Below, in pieces: positions 5,909-6,947 of a stretch of 6,947 nt of DNA. The DNA is from Bacillota bacterium (lineage in GTDB: Bacteria > Bacillota > Clostridia > Christensenellales > Aristaeellaceae): the NCBI GenBank assembly GCA_023413135.1, contig JAEZQK010000057.1, positions 1 through 6,947 of the forward strand, written 5' to 3'. The notes beneath the pieces are model-generated. The model was not told where the DNA came from, did not search any database, and saw only the letters and a program-made list of their open reading frames with translations. How positions within the stretch are numbered: position 1 is the stretch's first letter; each line of letters starts with the position of its first letter. Made by a program: the position numbers and the translations under genes.

Positions 5909-6603
5909 ACGATCTCCTCCATCCTGGCGGGATGATCGTTTTCCGTTATCTCCTGGATCGTTCCGTTCTTCATGCGGATGACCCTATGTGCGGCCGGCAC
6001 AATGGCACCGTTGTGGGTAATGACGATCACTGTCTTGCCCATGTCGTTGCCCACGTCCTGCAAAAGCTTCAAAACCATCCGCCCCGTGTTGGAATCCAGC
6101 GCGCCGGTGGGCTCGTCGCACAAGAGCAGCGCGGGATTCTTGCACAGTGCCCGGGCGATGGCCACCCGCTGCTGCTCGCCCCCGGACAACTGCGCGGGAA
6201 AGTTGTGCATCCTGTCTTTAAGGCCCACACGGTCCAGCATCTCCCTGGGGTCCAGCGGGTCCTTGCAAACCTGCACGGCCAGCTCTACATTCTCCAGGGC
6301 GGTAAGGTTTGGCATCAGGTTATAAAACTGAAAAACGAATCCAACGTCATACCTTCTGTACAAGGTGAGCTGTTTGCTGCTGAGTGGCACGATGTTCTGC
6401 TCCCTCACCAATATCTCGCCGCTTGTGGCCCGGTCCATTCCGCCCAGCAGGTTAAGCACCGTCGTTTTCCCGGCGCCGCTGGGGCCCAGGACCACCGCAA
6501 ATTCTCCCCACTTTACAGTAAAGCTTACATGATCCGCCGCGCGGATCACAACATCGCCCACCCTGTATTCCTTGCACACGTCCTTCAAAACAATATCGCT
6601 CAA
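5902..6603 (-). CDS. ABC exporter ATPase, LolD/MacB type, with TTG start
   Basis: The product is 233 residues, normal for this family. All nucleotide-binding motifs are present: Walker A G-P-S-G-A-G-K-T-T (40-48), Q-loop Gln92, signature L-S-G-G-E-Q (139-144), Walker B L-L-L-C-D-E-P with catalytic Glu164, and H-loop His197. It hydrolyses ATP on the cytoplasmic face to drive the permease encoded immediately downstream. The start is TTG at 6603, because AGGAGGTG (6611-6618) lies at proper spacing and family proteins begin a few residues before the I-V-L-K-D-V strand. The first in-frame ATG, at 6693, would add 30 residues, run through this ribosome binding site and cover the candidate promoter. 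The 3' end overlaps the permease start. It is the first gene of the operon. Confidence 0.93.
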   Translation of the reverse strand: MSDIVLKDVCKEYRVGDVVIRAADHVSFTVKWGEFAVVLGPSGAGKTTVLNLLGGMDRATSGEILVREQNIVPLSSKQLTLYRRYDVGFVFQFYNLMPNLTALENVELAVQVCKDPLDPREMLDRVGLKDRMHNFPAQLSGGEQQRVAIARALCKNPALLLCDEPTGALDSNTGRMVLKLLQDVGNDMGKTVIVITHNGAIVPAAHRVIRMKNGTIQEITENDHPARMEEIVW

Positions 6604-6624
6604 TAAAACGCACCTCCTGCCAAA

Positions 6625-6639
6625 GCCGCAGAGCGCGGC
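6625..6639 (-). other. Small hairpin just upstream of the ATPase ribosome binding site
   Basis: GCCGC (6625-6629) and GCGGC (6635-6639) can pair across a five-base loop, seven bases upstream of the AGGAGGTG site in the mRNA. It could modestly influence translation of the TTG-started ATPase gene, or mean nothing. No riboswitch or attenuator structure is recognisable in this leader. Confidence 0.25.
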
Positions 6640-6652
6640 ATTTGCAACCTGT

Positions 6653-6682
6653 TTTATAGATTTTGCAGCCGAAGGTCTCCAA
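6653..6682 (-). promoter_or_regulatory. Candidate promoter of the ABC operon
   Basis: On the minus strand TATAAA (6653-6658) lies 18 bases after TTGGAG (6677-6682). The -10 is good and the -35 weak. The leader would be about 40 bases. Two better -35 hexamers (TTGACA at 6704-6709 and 6759-6764) have no -10 at the right distance. Confidence 0.35.
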
Positions 6683-6745
6683 CGGTTCCGCAACCTAGTG
6701 GATTGTCAACTACAGAAGTTACGATTCATTTTTCATCTTCCGCCG

Positions 6746-6770
6746 CGAAAGCTGCACATGTCAAGCTGCA
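6746..6770. promoter_or_regulatory. Dyad with direct repeat upstream of the ABC operon, possible regulator site
   Basis: An 18-base dyad, AGCT-NN-ACATGT-NN-AGCT, spans 6750-6767 with two mismatched pairs. Read on the minus strand the same stretch holds the direct repeat TGCAGCTT twice, 14 bases apart. It lies about 150 bases upstream of the ATPase start. It could bind a regulator, but it is short and the distance is large. The remainder of 6640-6790 shows no gene or RNA that I can support. Confidence 0.3.
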
Positions 6771-6790
6771 ATTGTATCATGCAAATCATG

Positions 6791-6890
6791 AGCCTTCCCC
6801 TTGAGGGGAAGATGGCGCGCAGCGCCGGATGAGGTGGTTTGCTACGGAAATATTGCCGCCACATACACCTCATCAGTCGACTTCGTCGAC
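6791..6890. repeat. Palindromic intergenic repeat cluster, two inverted units
   Basis: The left unit (6791-6836) has CTTCCCC-TTGA-GGGGAAG, then a GGCGC/GCGCC hairpin, then GGATGAGGTG. The inverted right unit starts CACCTCATC (6866-6874), which pairs perfectly with GATGAGGTG (6828-6836), and continues with a GTCGAC-TTC-GTCGAC hairpin (6876-6890) and a degenerate pyrimidine-rich arm (AGCTATCCCATC). I recall repeats with this arrangement (a GGGGAAG arm, a variable stem, GGATGAGGTG) in intergenic regions of gut Clostridia. It has no coding capacity. The element may continue past 6890. Confidence 0.65.
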
Positions 6891-6920
6891 AGCTATCCCA
6901 TCTGGCTCAATCGTCGCATT

Positions 6921-6936
6921 GCGAACGAGAGTTCGC
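6921..6936. repeat. Perfect short hairpin at the window edge
   Basis: GCGAAC (6921-6926) and GTTCGC (6931-6936) enclose GAGA. It follows the repeat cluster and may be part of the same element, whose outer end lies beyond the window. No T-run is visible before the sequence ends. Confidence 0.45.
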
Positions 6937-6947
6937 ACTGCTCGTTT

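Noticed and set aside
5420..5935. A 171-codon plus-strand open frame opposite the permease gene
   Set aside because: It is antisense to the permease N-terminal half and shows no domain or convincing start site.
5932..6606. A 224-codon plus-strand open frame opposite the ATPase gene
   Set aside because: It mirrors the whole ATPase gene, which has every ABC motif. The antisense product shows no domain.

Overview
The window looks like chromosomal DNA from a gut-type, probably spore-forming member of the Clostridia (Bacillota). Four things suggest this: a CBO0543-type membrane protein, strong AGGAGG ribosome binding sites, short palindromic intergenic repeats of kinds I recall from Oscillospiraceae and their relatives, and the tail of a clostridial-style IS200/IS605 transposase. 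I cannot fix a genus from the sequence. Every complete gene is on the minus strand, so the genes below are listed in transcription order, from the right end of the window to the left.

Right edge (6604-6947): no gene. It holds the leader and a candidate promoter of an ABC operon, a dyad with a superimposed direct repeat, and a palindromic repeat cluster that runs to the window end. Centre-right (6603-2232): a three-part ABC export system of the YknXYZ/MacAB kind. It has an ATPase with a TTG start, a 778-residue permease that looks like two fused MacB/FtsX-type units and overlaps the ATPase gene by 7 bases, and a secreted HlyD-like adaptor. A second, unrelated 80-bp palindromic repeat lies between permease and adaptor. 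The adaptor has four lipoyl-half-like motifs and no long coiled coil, which fits a cell with no TolC-type outer-membrane partner.

Centre-left (2103-1426): an aldolase of the fructose-6-phosphate aldolase/TalC family, with its own candidate promoter and terminator. Two active-site positions favour aldolase over transaldolase. Left (1195-271): a polytopic CBO0543-family protein of unknown function, then a 62-residue single-cluster [4Fe-4S] ferredoxin ending in a strong terminator. A perfect 9-2-9 palindrome lies between these two genes.

Left edge (1-about 210, plus strand): the last 24 codons of an IS200/IS605-family TnpA, followed by a run of short hairpins typical of the right end of such elements.

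The three ABC genes clearly act together as an envelope exporter of unknown substrate. Nothing in the sequence ties the aldolase, the CBO0543 protein or the ferredoxin to that exporter or to each other beyond shared direction. I found no convincing undescribed multi-gene system. The most unusual items are the four-lipoyl adaptor, the repeats placed in and around the ABC operon, and the palindrome upstream of the ferredoxin.
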